Assembly (NCBI GenBank): GCA_022315425.1
Contig: JAIUPT010000048.1
Span: forward strand, 17,614-81,613
Length of the DNA stretch: 64,000 nt
Direction of reading: 5' to 3'
Source: Pseudevernia furfuracea
Lineage: Eukaryota > Ascomycota > Lecanoromycetes > Lecanorales > Parmeliaceae
In this document: positions 35,001 to 44,761 of the stretch, piece by piece
Numbering within the stretch: the stretch's first letter is position 1
How the letters are laid out: every line of letters starts with the position of its first letter
Program-made: the position numbers and the translations under genes
The notes under the pieces: model-generated
The model's input: only the letters and a program-made list of their open reading frames with translations
The model's database searches: none
What the model was told of the DNA's origin: nothing

Positions 35001-36931
35001 TGGAGGAGATAACCATGGTTCTGTGTCAGCCATCATTCAGCTGGGCCAAATTGATCTGGGTTCTACTGTTGGTTCACAGAAGTTCCGTTATGACTTTAGC
35101 TCAGCGCGTTTGAGGTTGCACAAGTCATCAGCCCATATCATGCTGAACTAATTCCTCAAGACCATCTTTGTCTGAGTCATATGCAAGGTAGCTGCTTTGG
35201 TTTGCAGGTGGGAAGCTTGGTTCCAGCAGAATCAGCAGAGCTGCATGTGCTTGATGCAGTACACACTCGTATGGGTGCATCAGACAATTTGGCCATGGGC
35301 AGTTCAACTTTCCTGGAGGTATCTCTCTCCACCCCAAACGGCTGTCCACTTGCACTGCTGTAATCAAGATCCATATCGTGACACTGCAGTGAGAAGAAAG
35401 AGGGAAAGAGAGTTTATGTACAATATTCCAAAGCACAGCAAACGATATCAAGCCATACAATGAGAACTCCTGTCTTTGACATGCTAGGAGGGATGGTTGC
35501 ATGGTGAGCAGGTCCACCTTGACATCCAATGCCTTGTAGCGTCATCTACATTGACAGCCACAAAATCAATGCACAGCAGTACACAAACATCTCAGCAGCA
35601 TTGGCTGGAGAAGGTTGTTGGCCTCTGAGGCAGACACTCGCTGCAACATTCGTGTGTTGCTTTGGGCAGGAACTGGGCAGCCTGGCTTCTCATTAAGTTG
35701 ATGCCGAAACGTGTAATTTTTCTTTTCTTTTTATTTTTTAGCACGCAACATACATGTGTTGGTTTGGGCAGGAACTGAGTGAGACCAGCACCATACTAGC
35801 TTGCGCCACTAGGCGCTCCCTAGTCATTGTTGATGAGCTGGGGCGGGGCACTTCAACTCTATGATGGCCTGGCCATTGCCTTGGCCACCCTGCACCACCT
35901 TGTGGCCCAAATAGGCTGCCTCACCCTCTTTGTCACCCACTACCCCAAGGTCAGCATCCTGACACCCTGACACCCTACTGCCATGCAAGCTTCTCTGCAC
36001 GATCAACTGTGTGCGTGCATGCCTGAAGAGCTTTGTGAAGTGAAGTGGACAGCGGCAACATTGAGCTGGGTATGGTGTCGCTGTCGTGTGTATTGGAACG
36101 GTCATGATGTTGTCCTGTGCTAAGCACTGTTTATTATGAGTCAATTTGATGCATCTCGTCGGTATTGCTGCGGCTTTTCTTCAGCTGCCATCTGACAGAC
36201 AACAGTGTTGAAACAGGTGGCTGCCTTGCAACAGCAGAACCCTGGCCGTATTGAGTCAGTCCACATGTCCTACCTGCAAAACCAGGCTGACACAGGCGCC
36301 TTAGGCAGCAGCCAGGCGGCTCCAGCAGTGCCTCAGATTACCTTCCTGTACAAGCTAGTCCCTGGTGTTGCTGACCGCAGCTTTGGCCTGAACGTGGCTC
36401 GCATGGCGCATCTGCCAACTACAGTTGTGGATCGTGCAGCTGAGCAGGCTGAACACTTGGAGGAAATCACAGTGCATCGTTGCCAGGTGGTGTTGCAATT
36501 GACTTTCTGGATCTGCAAATAGGCAATCACCCATTGCCTCCTGACTGTACACGCATGAGGAGAAGTAGACATGGGCTTGGTGAGGCCTCTGGCAGAAGCC
36601 AGCTGTACATTTGCGAAAGCATGCTCTTGACACAGGGTTTTGTTAACACTCTGCTTGTTTACTGTCAGCAATCTGGACATTGCTTGGCATGGCTGATTGA
36701 TGCATGATGAACAAAGCAAGCACTGAAGGTGAGCTAGTGCAGGCAAAGGAGTGAAGATGTGCTGCCCAGCACAGCAGCAGGCGTCTCTCCTGGCTCAGCC
36801 ACACTTAGCAAGTTTTCAAGCTTGAACAGTTGCTTCCTCAGGTTGCTTCAATGTTTGACAGCAGCCAGAGCCCTGCAGAGGCAGTGCTGCAAATGCAGGC
36901 CGCCCAGCTTCAAGTGTTACGCCAACTATAA
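29039..36931 (+). CDS. MSH3: DNA mismatch repair protein MSH3
   Basis: MutS homologue forming MutS-beta with MSH2 and recognising insertion/deletion loops. The start is chosen at 29039 because it places a PCNA-binding box (QRSIASFF) at the extreme N-terminus; an in-frame ATG exists at 28940. Domain I begins YTPLELQIVDLKD (about 29530) with ECNILAYPDHTF, LVRRLVEAGYK and METAAIKASGSNKYTP (29850-30250). The connector contains LEACLMFTPP (about 31060). The core has QLEVLRE, DHTKTPFGRRLLAKW (about 31845-31960), LNDKINLFQNEAKFPEVF (about 33245-33300) and STKKMNRFHPPEV (about 33990-34030). The ATPase has GPNMGGKSCYIRQ (about 34790), ARMGASDNLA-type HTRMGASDNLAMGSSTFLE (about 35270-35320), LVIVDELGRGTST (about 35820-35860), FVTHYPK and ITFLYKLVPGVADRSFGLN (about 36340-36395). 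It ends LQVLRQL, TAA 36929-36931. Frame breaks are frequent; one in-frame TAG follows HCKRLR at about 34090. Confidence 0.95.
34279..34342. repeat. 16-bp minisatellite, four units, in an MSH3 intron
   Basis: Four successive 16-base units starting at 34279, 34295, 34311 and 34327 follow gat(g/a)ca(t/c)gca(g/t)t(t/c)(a/c)t(t/c). The period is exact and each unit begins with gat. Confidence 0.88.
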
Positions 36932-37495
36932 GCATATGTGTGTGCCAGGTGTTCAGTCACTGCGCATGTCATGAATGAACCTACTCAGCAAAGAAAATGA
37001 AAGGGTGTTGATTAGGCATAGGTTGTCTCAAACAATGGTGGCTGCACCTTGATTGCGACAATGCCCTACATTTGTTAGCTCCTCAGGAGCATGCCCGTGC
37101 TATGTAGTCGAACTTCAAGCATTGCACAAGGAACATCTCTGTTCACTACATGACTGTTGCATACTTGCTCGCAATTACATCTAGGTGATTTGACCAAGGC
37201 CTATGGTGCATGGAAATGCATCATCGAGATCTACTTGCAGCAATCGTTGTAGGCCAACATTTGTCCATCATCAGCTTCTCATTACAATGGGCTTGCAACA
37301 CAAGTGCTGTACAGTATGCAGCTGAGCGTGATCATGCAATTTTATATCGTTGCATCGTTCCACTGCTTGTAGAAACAGCCACAGCCGGGACTACGTCATG
37401 CAGATAATGATCAGTCTGAATGTGTGCTTAAGCGCTTGACAATAACTAGTGGTCAGCTTGCAAATGCTGCATCTATTTGCATTGATCCAAGCTGT
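36932..37495. other. Convergent intergenic region (MSH3 / VMA22)
   Basis: CG-poor sequence between two stop codons, expected to hold both 3' UTRs. No exon or repeat was recognised. Confidence 0.6.
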
Positions 37496-38278
37496 TCAAA
37501 CAACAGACATCCTGTGATAAGCACTCCCCAATTGGATTGACATTTGAGCAGCCTGGCTGAAATCTGCCTGAGCCTGACGTAGATGGGGAGACACCATGAA
37601 GCCAAACCATTTCAGAGGATCACTCTGAGCAGTGCTTGCTGGCCTAGAGTTCAGACTGTCCCACATGAGCTGTATCAAACTTAGCAGCCAATTCAGAAAT
37701 TGCACTGCTACTATATTGTTCTGTGGCCTGCTTTTTGGCAGACTGCGCTGTGTCAGCACTTTCCTGCACATTGTTGGCTTTGATACTGTGTGATTTGTCA
37801 GCAAGGTCCAGTGCAAAGCTCTCTGCTGTGCTGGCAGTGATGCGTCTGCTTTTTCTTGCTTTCTTGATCTACCAGCCTGGTGTGAGGGCGCAGAAGAGGT
37901 CTGTGCATGGCTCCCTTGCCTAGCCGACTGAAAGGTCACATCGCTCGCAGGCTCTACATTGATAAGCAGTGTTGCTTGCATCGAAGAGCTGTAATGCGTC
38001 TGCCCTACGCTGCCAGGTCCCATGGCGTATCGTGCTTTCGCTACCTTCAAGTGACCTGCCTTCAGCAGCTGATCAAGCTGTTCCCGCAACTGAAGATATT
38101 CCGCCACGGCATCCAAAAGGGTGCAGAAAGTTTCCTCTGCCTGCTGCATATCTGAGCGAGTCCTGACACCTTGGCAAGCCTTGATATGCTGTCGGACAGA
38201 GCTCTGACAAGACTGTATTGACTCCGTCGCAGTCCTGGATTCGGAGCATGACCATGTTTCGTCGCTCAGGGCCATCAC
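37496..38278 (-). CDS. VMA22: V-ATPase assembly factor VMA22 / CCDC115 homologue
   Basis: Small coiled-coil factor that helps assemble the membrane sector of the vacuolar proton pump in the ER. Two family blocks stand out: an N-terminal helix with LREQLDQLLKAGHLKVAKA leading to RYAMGPGSVGQTHYSS (about 37970-38090), and a C-terminal DPLKWFGFMVSPHLRQAQ with DFSQAAQM (about 37520-37600). The open frame is uninterrupted for 260 codons, but between the blocks (about 37640-37880) another minus frame reads more naturally (AESFALDLADKSHSIKANN, then TAQSAKKQATEQYSSSA), implying two compensating one-base indels. The start may be 38278 or the ATG at 38149 (MQQAEETF), which better matches the family length. 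Divergent from GATC by about 120 bp. Confidence 0.85.
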   Translation of the reverse strand: MMALSDETWSCSESRTATESIQSCQSSVRQHIKACQGVRTRSDMQQAEETFCTLLDAVAEYLQLREQLDQLLKAGHLKVAKARYAMGPGSVGQTHYSSSMQATLLINVEPASDVTFQSARQGSHAQTSSAPSHQAGRSRKQEKADASLPAQQRALHWTLLTNHTVSKPTMCRKVLTQRSLPKSRPQNNIVAVQFLNWLLSLIQLMWDSLNSRPASTAQSDPLKWFGFMVSPHLRQAQADFSQAAQMSIQLGSAYHRMSVV

Positions 38279-38398
38279 TCACCGCAGCGATGGCTTGGGT
38301 GCTGGATGTGGGCATGACTGCACAGCTCATGCATGAGGCATGTTCCGCCATCTGATTTTCGCTCGTCGTGACAGCTGAGTCTGCCGTCAGCGGCCAAC
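38279..38398. promoter_or_regulatory. Short CG-rich divergent promoter (VMA22 / GATC)
   Basis: Only about 120 bases (about 250 if VMA22 starts at 38149) separate the two starts. CG dinucleotides are frequent from about 38200 to 38540 and rare outside. Confidence 0.5.
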
Positions 38399-39052
38399 AT
38401 GCGCAGTTCTGCAACAAAGCTACTGCAGAACAGAGCGCATCTCTGGACGTGCACGTCTTTCGCAGCCCCCAGACGCTGCTTGCAACACGCTAGCAAGGTC
38501 CTTTCCACAACTAAAGACCTCCCCCCTCCAGACGTACACAAGCTAGCACAGCTTGCGCACCTGCATGTCACTGAGCAACAGGTGGATTTCATTGCAGCCC
38601 TGCTGTTGTGAAAAGCTTATCATGCCTGGTGGAAACTTTCTCATGCTCACGGCAAACCTTCCCTTTTGTGCAGGTGAAAGACTGGGAGCCAAAGCTGCAA
38701 AGCATATTGGAATGGTGCGCGCACTTGTCGCTGTTGGTGTGGCACTTGTTTCACAGCCTGAGCCTGCCTTGCATTATTTCCACTGCAGGTTTGGTCAGCT
38801 GCAGCAAGCTGATGTTGGCAGCATTGAGCCTGCTGTGAGAGCTGATGTTACTCCAGACAATGTACTGAGGGACGACATTCCTGTCGAGTGTGACATCAGG
38901 CACGGGGTCAAACTGCCAGATCAGACTTTCAGATCTTCTATGCTCAGTCAGCAGATGTAGCTTCACAGCATCTTGTTTGTGCAGGGAGGAGTTGATGGCT
39001 GAGGTCCCAGAGATGGAAAAACGCTTATGTCAAGGTGCCCAAGATCATGTGA
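38399..39052 (+). CDS. GATC: Glutamyl-tRNA(Gln) amidotransferase subunit C, organellar
   Basis: Third subunit of the GatCAB amidotransferase that converts Glu-tRNA(Gln) to Gln-tRNA(Gln) in plastids and mitochondria. Four exons were traced. Exon 1 (38399-38581) has an Arg/Ser/Ala-rich presequence suited to organelle import, then PPPDVHKLAQLAHLHVTEQQ. Exon 2 (38674-38714) gives VKDWEPKLQSILEW and splices mid-codon to exon 3 (from 38789), FGQLQQADVGSIEPAVRADV and NVLRDDIPVE. Exon 4 (from about 38984) has EELMAEVPEMEK and, after a one-base loss in an A run, ends AYVKVPKIM with TGA at 39050-39052. The P-x-V-x-K-L-A-x-L-A start, LR-D-x-P and VPK end are classical GatC features. Confidence 0.92.
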
Positions 39053-39309
39053 ATCCTGGATGCACTCAGCAGGCTGCTACCTACTGTTGCAAATGGGAGG
39101 AAACCTGCGATGCAAGCCGAACAGTGACTGGACCCCTGTGGAAGCTACCTCATACGTATTTTGCTTCACACATGACACAAAATACACATCATACAACACA
39201 ATTTCCATGTGATGTACTGTGTCTCAGCTACTGCCACTTGTTACATACTTATACCACACATGTGGTAAGCACTCTTTAACTTGATTGCTTTTGTATACTT
39301 TGCAATGTC

Positions 39310-41352
39310 TCAAAAGTTCTCCATCTCAAGCAATTCTTCCTTGGTAGGGTCGTTAGGCCTGACAGGCAGTCCCCAAACTTTGACAAGGCCTTGCACCATT
39401 TCGTGCATGCTGTATGCTGCGATACACACGCAGCTGGGCTGAGCTGTTGTTCATGCAATTTATATGCGTAGGGATGGCAATGTATATGTTGGGCTCTACT
39501 TTGTGCCGCTGGAACAAGCTGCAGCACTCTTTCCTCATCTACCTCACCATCTGTGGCAGCGATGTCCTTTGCATGGATTCCTCCTGAAATGAAAATGGAG
39601 TCCACCCCAAAATTACAGGCACCTGCCAACAGATGCTGATGTCAATCAGCCAGCATGCATTCATGCGTGTACTAAGCTGGGTTTGCACAGCATGTAGTGT
39701 GACAGAGTGTCCCTCCAGCGTCTATTTCAAAATCTTTTTGTAGAATATGGGCAGATAACATGGAGGACAAACTGACAGGAACTGTCAAGCAGAGTCAAAG
39801 CAGTCGTGACTGGCGCACTGAGGTGACGATTAAGGTTTGTCAGACAAGGCAGGCAGAGGCAAGTCTTGATAATACCTTGGATGTCATGCTGAAGACTGTC
39901 CCCAATGGCAATCACCTTCTCCTTGGGCAGCTGCAGCATTTGGAGTGCAACCTTGTAAATGACTGGATCAGGCTTGCCATCCACAAGATCTACATGTCAC
40001 AGAGCAAAACTTCAACATTACTGGCCTCAGGAGCTGCAGGAGTGTCATGATGGTCAGACATGTGGTGTTGACTTGCAGTGAATCCTTTCTTTGCCATGGG
40101 ATTTTACAGAATTCAAGCATTGCAGCTGAAGTAGATGCTGGACAAAGTGGCCAGCTCTGATGCATAAGAGCTGCACAAATGCAGGATGCATGTCACTGCA
40201 GATGTGCTAGCCGGGGCGTACTTTGCCCCCAAGGCCAGCATAGTACTCAGCTAATGTACCAGGCATGGGTATGAGGTCTGATCCGCTAACTGTCACCACA
40301 TCAGGGTTGGCAACCACCATAGGCGGTGGCCTGGCTTGTTGTGCACAGACTTGCAGCACTGCTTTGATGTCCTGTAAGCTCATGGCCTGGGCCTCTGTAC
40401 CTTCTTGTTGTCCCAGTGCCTCTGTGCCATGGCTCAAGATAAAGTCAGCATCCGATGGCTCTTGCACTACCTGGCTTGGCAATACAAATTCTTGCACTCA
40501 AGGCTGCAGCTGCTTGCTCAGTTGTTGAGGATGATTGCCAGGAAAAGCTTTCAGTCTGAGCCCAAACATCCTAGTAGCCCTTTTATGCAGTTGAATCAGG
40601 AAATCATGATGCATACTATGCGCACCATAATGCGCCAGCAAAAATGAACCAGCCATCTGCTCACCTGTAGCTCAAGGCCCTCCAGAGACACAGTGCCCTC
40701 TTGACTTCCATGTAAAATGCAAGCACCTGTTGCCAAGATGTTGTAGTTCACTTGTGGGTCTGTCAGTCAACTGCACATGTGTCACCTCTCCACTTGTCAC
40801 AGCACCAACGAACCAATTTGATTCAAAGCCAAGCTGCTGTATTCGCTGCAAAGCATTAGTTGACCCTGAAGTAAGTTGAGCATGCTTTGTTCTGGTTGGT
40901 GATTTGCAACATTATGGTGCACGCACCGTACAGCAATATGAGGGCTGCTGTGTCAGAAAGATAGCTCTAGACAGTCAGAGCCCTACTTTTTGAACTGTTG
41001 CTGAAAATCAAAACCTTCATGTCCTGTTCATTGCAGCCATTGCACTGCGGGCGCAGCATCGTCATAGGCACTCTGGCCGTCGTGCAGAACACCAAATTGA
41101 TCAAGCAGGACGCCCTGTCACCAGGTGCACAGCTGGGGGTCACGTTATATATGGTATCCAAACAGTGGCGAGCTGCTTCTTTACCTGGTATCTGTCGCCC
41201 AGTTCATGCAGGCCACTGAGTGGACGCCTACTACTCATGCAGGTCGTTGTATGCAGGCGGCAATGCTTTGTGACCAGTGTCGATGTTCGCCACCTTTGGG
41301 GTTGAAAGCTGTCGAGAGGTCGTATGCCACCAGCTTGAGCTGCGCTGAACAT
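39310..41352 (-). CDS. HAD-superfamily hydrolase, class IIA (TIGR01459-like)
   Basis: Haloacid-dehalogenase-fold phosphatase of unknown substrate. The first exon starts MFSAAQAGGIRPLDSFQPQ (ATG 41352; an upstream in-frame ATG lies at 41457) and leads to PLSGLHELGDRYQ. Motif I, LLDQFGVLHDGQSAYDD, is at about 41055-41105, and motif II, KVLIFSNSSK, at about 40985-41010. The cap region includes DADFILSHGTEAL and ANPDVVTVSG with PMPGTLAEYYAGLGG (about 40225-40440). The GKPDPVIYKVALQML block and IAIGDSLQHDIQG (motifs III and IV) lie at about 39880-39980, followed by FGVDSIFISGGIHAKD (about 39565-39615) and HKVEPNIYIAIPT. A final open exon ends LLEMENF at 39310. The D-x-x-G-V-L-H-D-G and cap layout fits class IIA. 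Confidence 0.86.
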
Positions 41353-41553
41353 TCCCGGACTGTGTTTGACGTCGCGACGTGATGGACACGAGCACACAGG
41401 AAAATCTGAGCAATGCGCGCATGCAGAGCTCATCTTCTTATGAGTAATATTAGTCACCTGCGGCCTCGATTACTTGTTTCATGAAGAGCTCTCGTGAGTG
41501 ATTTGTAACAAGCAGCGCGACCCTACATGTTAACTTGCTGAAGAACATGAGAT
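41353..41553. promoter_or_regulatory. CG-rich divergent promoter (HAD hydrolase / YEATS gene)
   Basis: The space between the two divergent starts lies inside a CG-rich stretch of about 41270-41760 (gacgtcgcgacgtg, gcgcgc and similar). No factor site was identified. Confidence 0.5.
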
Positions 41554-42883
41554 ATGCATGTTGAGCTGTTGCTTCTGCGCAAGTTCAGCATCGTTTACAG
41601 TTTGAGTTCCGACAAGCATGCTGCTCAAGTCAAACTCGCGCGGAGTGCCACACGCAAGTCTGTGTTGCCTCGTGACGTGACAAGAAGGATGCAGTATACG
41701 ACCGGTTCTGTAAGTTTTGCGTGGCGGATCTTGTCGTTTGTTTACAAGATCACAACCGTCGCCAACTGTTGCAAACTTTCAGCTGGTGTCAGGTCGCTGT
41801 CACACATTCCATTAGTGCTTGTTTACATGGGCGAAATTAGTTATTACGTGCATTTCGCAGAAAGGCGAGAGGAGGCTGCAAAACTTTGAATTTGTAATTC
41901 TGTGGTGTAGGGACCCGCAGCTTTCTACCTTGGGAAAAGGTAACAATAGCTACTTTGTTGCTGCCCTGGCACAGCAGCAGCATAGTGACGGACATAATCT
42001 GCATAATCTTCACCTACTCAAATCAAAAGCTTGCGCAGGCCACTGAATACACTCACAAAGTGGACCCTGTATTACGAGCGGTTAAATGGAGAAGACCTGA
42101 CTCATCTTGTGAGCAAGGTATGCTTGACAAGCATCAGCTGACTATTTTGCTCTTACAAGAGAATGTCAGTATGACAAACATCTGCGTTGCAGGTGGTCTT
42201 CCAGTTGCATCCTAGCTTTGACAGCCCCATGAGGGAATTTACTCATCCGCCATATGAGGTCACTGAAACTGGCTGGGGCGAGTTTGAAATAGCAGTCATT
42301 GTACGCTGTGGACTGTCTTACATTCGGGCTAGTCAAAAGTTGTCGCTGACAGGCTTGCTTACGCAGCTACCTCTTGCAGCTGCAGCCTTAGCAAACCATA
42401 TTCATCATTGTCAGCATATGTGTTGTTCAACAATTTGTTCAAGGCTCATTCTGCATGTGTTTGCAGCTGCATTTTACAGATGATGCAGGAGAGGAACCAG
42501 TTGAGCTTTACCACAAGCTGAAGCTGTATGGTGAGGATGACCCTTCAGGGCAAGCTAGCACAAGAAGCCGGTGAGTGCTGACACTTGTAACACGTTCTTC
42601 TATCAAGCCAATTTGGCAAGCTGCAACTTTACTTCTTGTTCGAGTTTGGCTGAGGATGCTGCTGCAGGTTGTCTCTGAGACTATGAAGAACTGGTGTTTC
42701 GTGAACCAGCTGAAACCTTTTATCAGAGAGTGGCAAATCGCATGCCTGTGCCATCGCCACCAATGTCCCAGGCTCAGTGGTTACCACGTTCACCCTCAAG
42801 AGGATCTACGAAAGTTCAGCGCTGCCCGCCAGCGTGTTGCTGGCATGACAGCAAGTGTGCAAAGGCAGCTCGAAGCAGGATAG
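41554..42883 (+). CDS. YAF9: YEATS-domain protein, GAS41/Yaf9-like
   Basis: Acyl-lysine histone reader, by family a subunit of SWR1- and NuA4-type chromatin complexes in the nucleus. A short exon gives GPAAFYLGK (about 41912-41938). After one surplus base (CACAAAG for CACAAG) the next gives HKWTLYYERLNGEDLTHLVS (about 42055-42117). The exon at 42193-42300 encodes VVFQLHPSFDSPMREFTHPP and YEVTETGWGEFEIAVI. The next (42465-42570) encodes LHFTDDAGEEPVELYHKLKL and YGEDDP. Then VVSETYEELVFREPAETFYQ follows with one deletion (about 42668-42728). The C-terminal coiled coil reads EDLRKFSAARQRVAGMTASV and ends QLEAG, TAG 42881-42883. The N-terminus and exact start are uncertain. Confidence 0.88.
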
Positions 42884-43627
42884 TAACCAATGTCAACAAG
42901 GCTGGTAGCACCAGGCAGCTCAATTTCTCGCTATCCTATTAGAGTCATTCTTGCTAGTCTAACAGAGTTATCTGCAGATCACACTCCTTGATCACAATAC
43001 TTTTTTTGACACGGATCAGCTATTCAAGATCACAGCCATGGCTAAACAGTATAGCCTCATATCAATCTGCCAATGCGCAAGTGCTGCCAATGTGCAGTTT
43101 GGTTTGCTGACTTGACTTACTTATGACCACACATGTGCTTGTGGAGTAACACTCTCGTCTTGAAAGAGATGGGAGAGCAATCACTGTTCTCAGCAAGCAA
43201 TGAACGCTTAGTGACAATGACAACACTTGCTGGCTCGTAGCGCTGGCGCTCCTGCTGTTGGCCTGCATATGTACCTGCAGCTTGTCATGTCTGTAAGGAA
43301 CCAAGGAATGTGCAATATGCAAAGAACTGCAAACCTAGCTCCATACCAAGCAACAACACCAATGATATATCTGCAATTGAAGCTTGCCCAGTGCAAGCTG
43401 GTACATACATCTGTGCCATGCACTGGTACAACTACTTGGCACATGACACAATTGCCCTATTGCAGACAAGCAATCACACGACTGCATGCAACTGAAGACT
43501 AGATCCTAGTGTGCAGCTGAGCTGAAAGCTGCACATCGACTCCAACTTAAGTGGTACACATCTCACCACCAGCTGGCTCTCGAACATGCCTGATACATGT
43601 CAGCCTTATCACAGCGGGAGCTGGCGG
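42884..43627. other. Convergent intergenic region (YEATS / CutA1)
   Basis: CG-poor sequence between two convergent genes. Several short open frames exist on both strands but none shows a domain or splice-consistent continuation. Nothing else was recognised. Confidence 0.55.
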
Positions 43628-44216
43628 TCAACTGCAACCCTCTTGGGTGCTTTGGCAGACCCATGACAGGTAGCTGCACTTCCACCATTGACAGGCATGC
43701 TGATGACCTCACATTCATCATATGGATGATTTGCTTGTACAATGTTTTGTCAGTTTGTCAACAAGGCTCGTCTGAGTCTTAATGATCATCAACTGCTCCA
43801 CGGACTCTTCAACTTTGCCTTCCCACCAATAGACCAGATGTGACACCTGTGAGAAGAACAATTCTGAGAGTTGAGCATACTTGTATGGGTATGTGTTGTG
43901 TTGTGAAAGGCCTAGCCTGTAAGAGACACTGTCATGGGTCTGACTGCATGCAATGCCGCATTGAGTGTCATACCACCATGTCGAATCATGCTTTCATGAC
44001 ATAAATGAAAGGTACCTGGAACAATGTTCACGCAAGCGGCAAGCTTGCACTCGACCAGCTGCCTGCAAGCTTCTTTGCCAGGTTCTCGGCCCCAGGAACA
44101 GGCACTGTGACGTATACGATCGAGACTGAGCTGTCCTGCGAAGTGCTGGTGATAGTTTTTTGGCGCCCTGCACTGGAAAAGACCCCGGTAAATGTTTCAG
44201 GCACAGGTGTGATCAC
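43628..44216 (-). CDS. CUTA: CutA1 divalent-ion tolerance family protein
   Basis: Two exons, missed by simple ORF length. Exon 1 runs from ATG 44216 to about 44030. It has a Ser/Thr-rich leader (MITPVPETFTGVFSSAGR..., compatible with a plastid transit peptide), then VSIVYVTVPVPGAENLAKKL and, after a one-base loss, QLVECKLAACVNIVP at a GT donor. Exon 2 (about 43850 to 43628) gives YWWEGKVEESVEQLMIIKTQ, TSLVDKL, then ANHPYDECEVISMPVNGGSA and LSWVCQSTQEGCS with TGA at 43628-43630. K-L-A-A-C-V-N-I-V-P-G, W-x-G-K, IIKT and HPYD are the diagnostic CutA1 blocks. By family it is a small trimeric protein of plastids or cytosol linked to copper binding; its precise role is unsettled. Divergent from PRP8. 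Confidence 0.88.
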
Positions 44217-44761
44217 TTGACCAAGCTATTTGGCTTTAACCTGACGGCAGATCGCTCATCCAAATGTCGAGTCGGACAGAAGATAAACAACGGCTTTCAA
44301 TGAAAGAGCCAGCGCGCTTGGGAGCAGCTGCAGATAGCAGCGCCCTTGTCAGCGCGAGGGACCTGAGCATAAACACACGTTCTGCTTTCTCAACTTCGAC
44401 AGGCGCAGGAAAACCGCCAGCTGTTTAACCTTCGCAAGTGCCCGTGCAAGTCTTGGTGGCAAGAACTCGTGCGCTACGAGGGCAATCGATTGCGATCGCA
44501 AGACTAGTCTGCTTAAGCAAGCCCTTACTAATGCCCTTACTAATTCGTGAGCCCTATCTGTAAACCTAGATCAGTGCAAGGACACAGCAGGACAGCATAG
44601 TGTAAGCTTAGCAGGCCTGTGTGTTCTGCGACAAAACCGTAAGGCCTTGCAAGTAAGACCACAAAGCACAAGACAGTCGCAAGTCGATCAGCGCCCGTTT
44701 CTAGAAACACTCCTCTGGCAAGTTGTGGACAACAAACCCAGCAGACTTGGCGTCGCACAGC
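44217..44761. promoter_or_regulatory. CG-rich divergent promoter (CutA1 / PRP8)
   Basis: A CG-rich stretch of about 44030-44520 covers CutA1 exon 1 and the shared upstream DNA. A short repeat, tgcccttactaatgcccttactaat-like, lies at about 44519-44545. No TATA box is evident. Confidence 0.5.

Noticed and set aside
37496..38278. The full 260-codon open frame as the true VMA22 sequence
   Set aside because: The middle third reads better in another frame; two compensating indels are more likely than a lineage-specific insert.
44005..44220. 71-codon plus-strand frame resembling a small secreted protein
   Set aside because: The opposite strand encodes exon 1 of CutA1 with diagnostic motifs.
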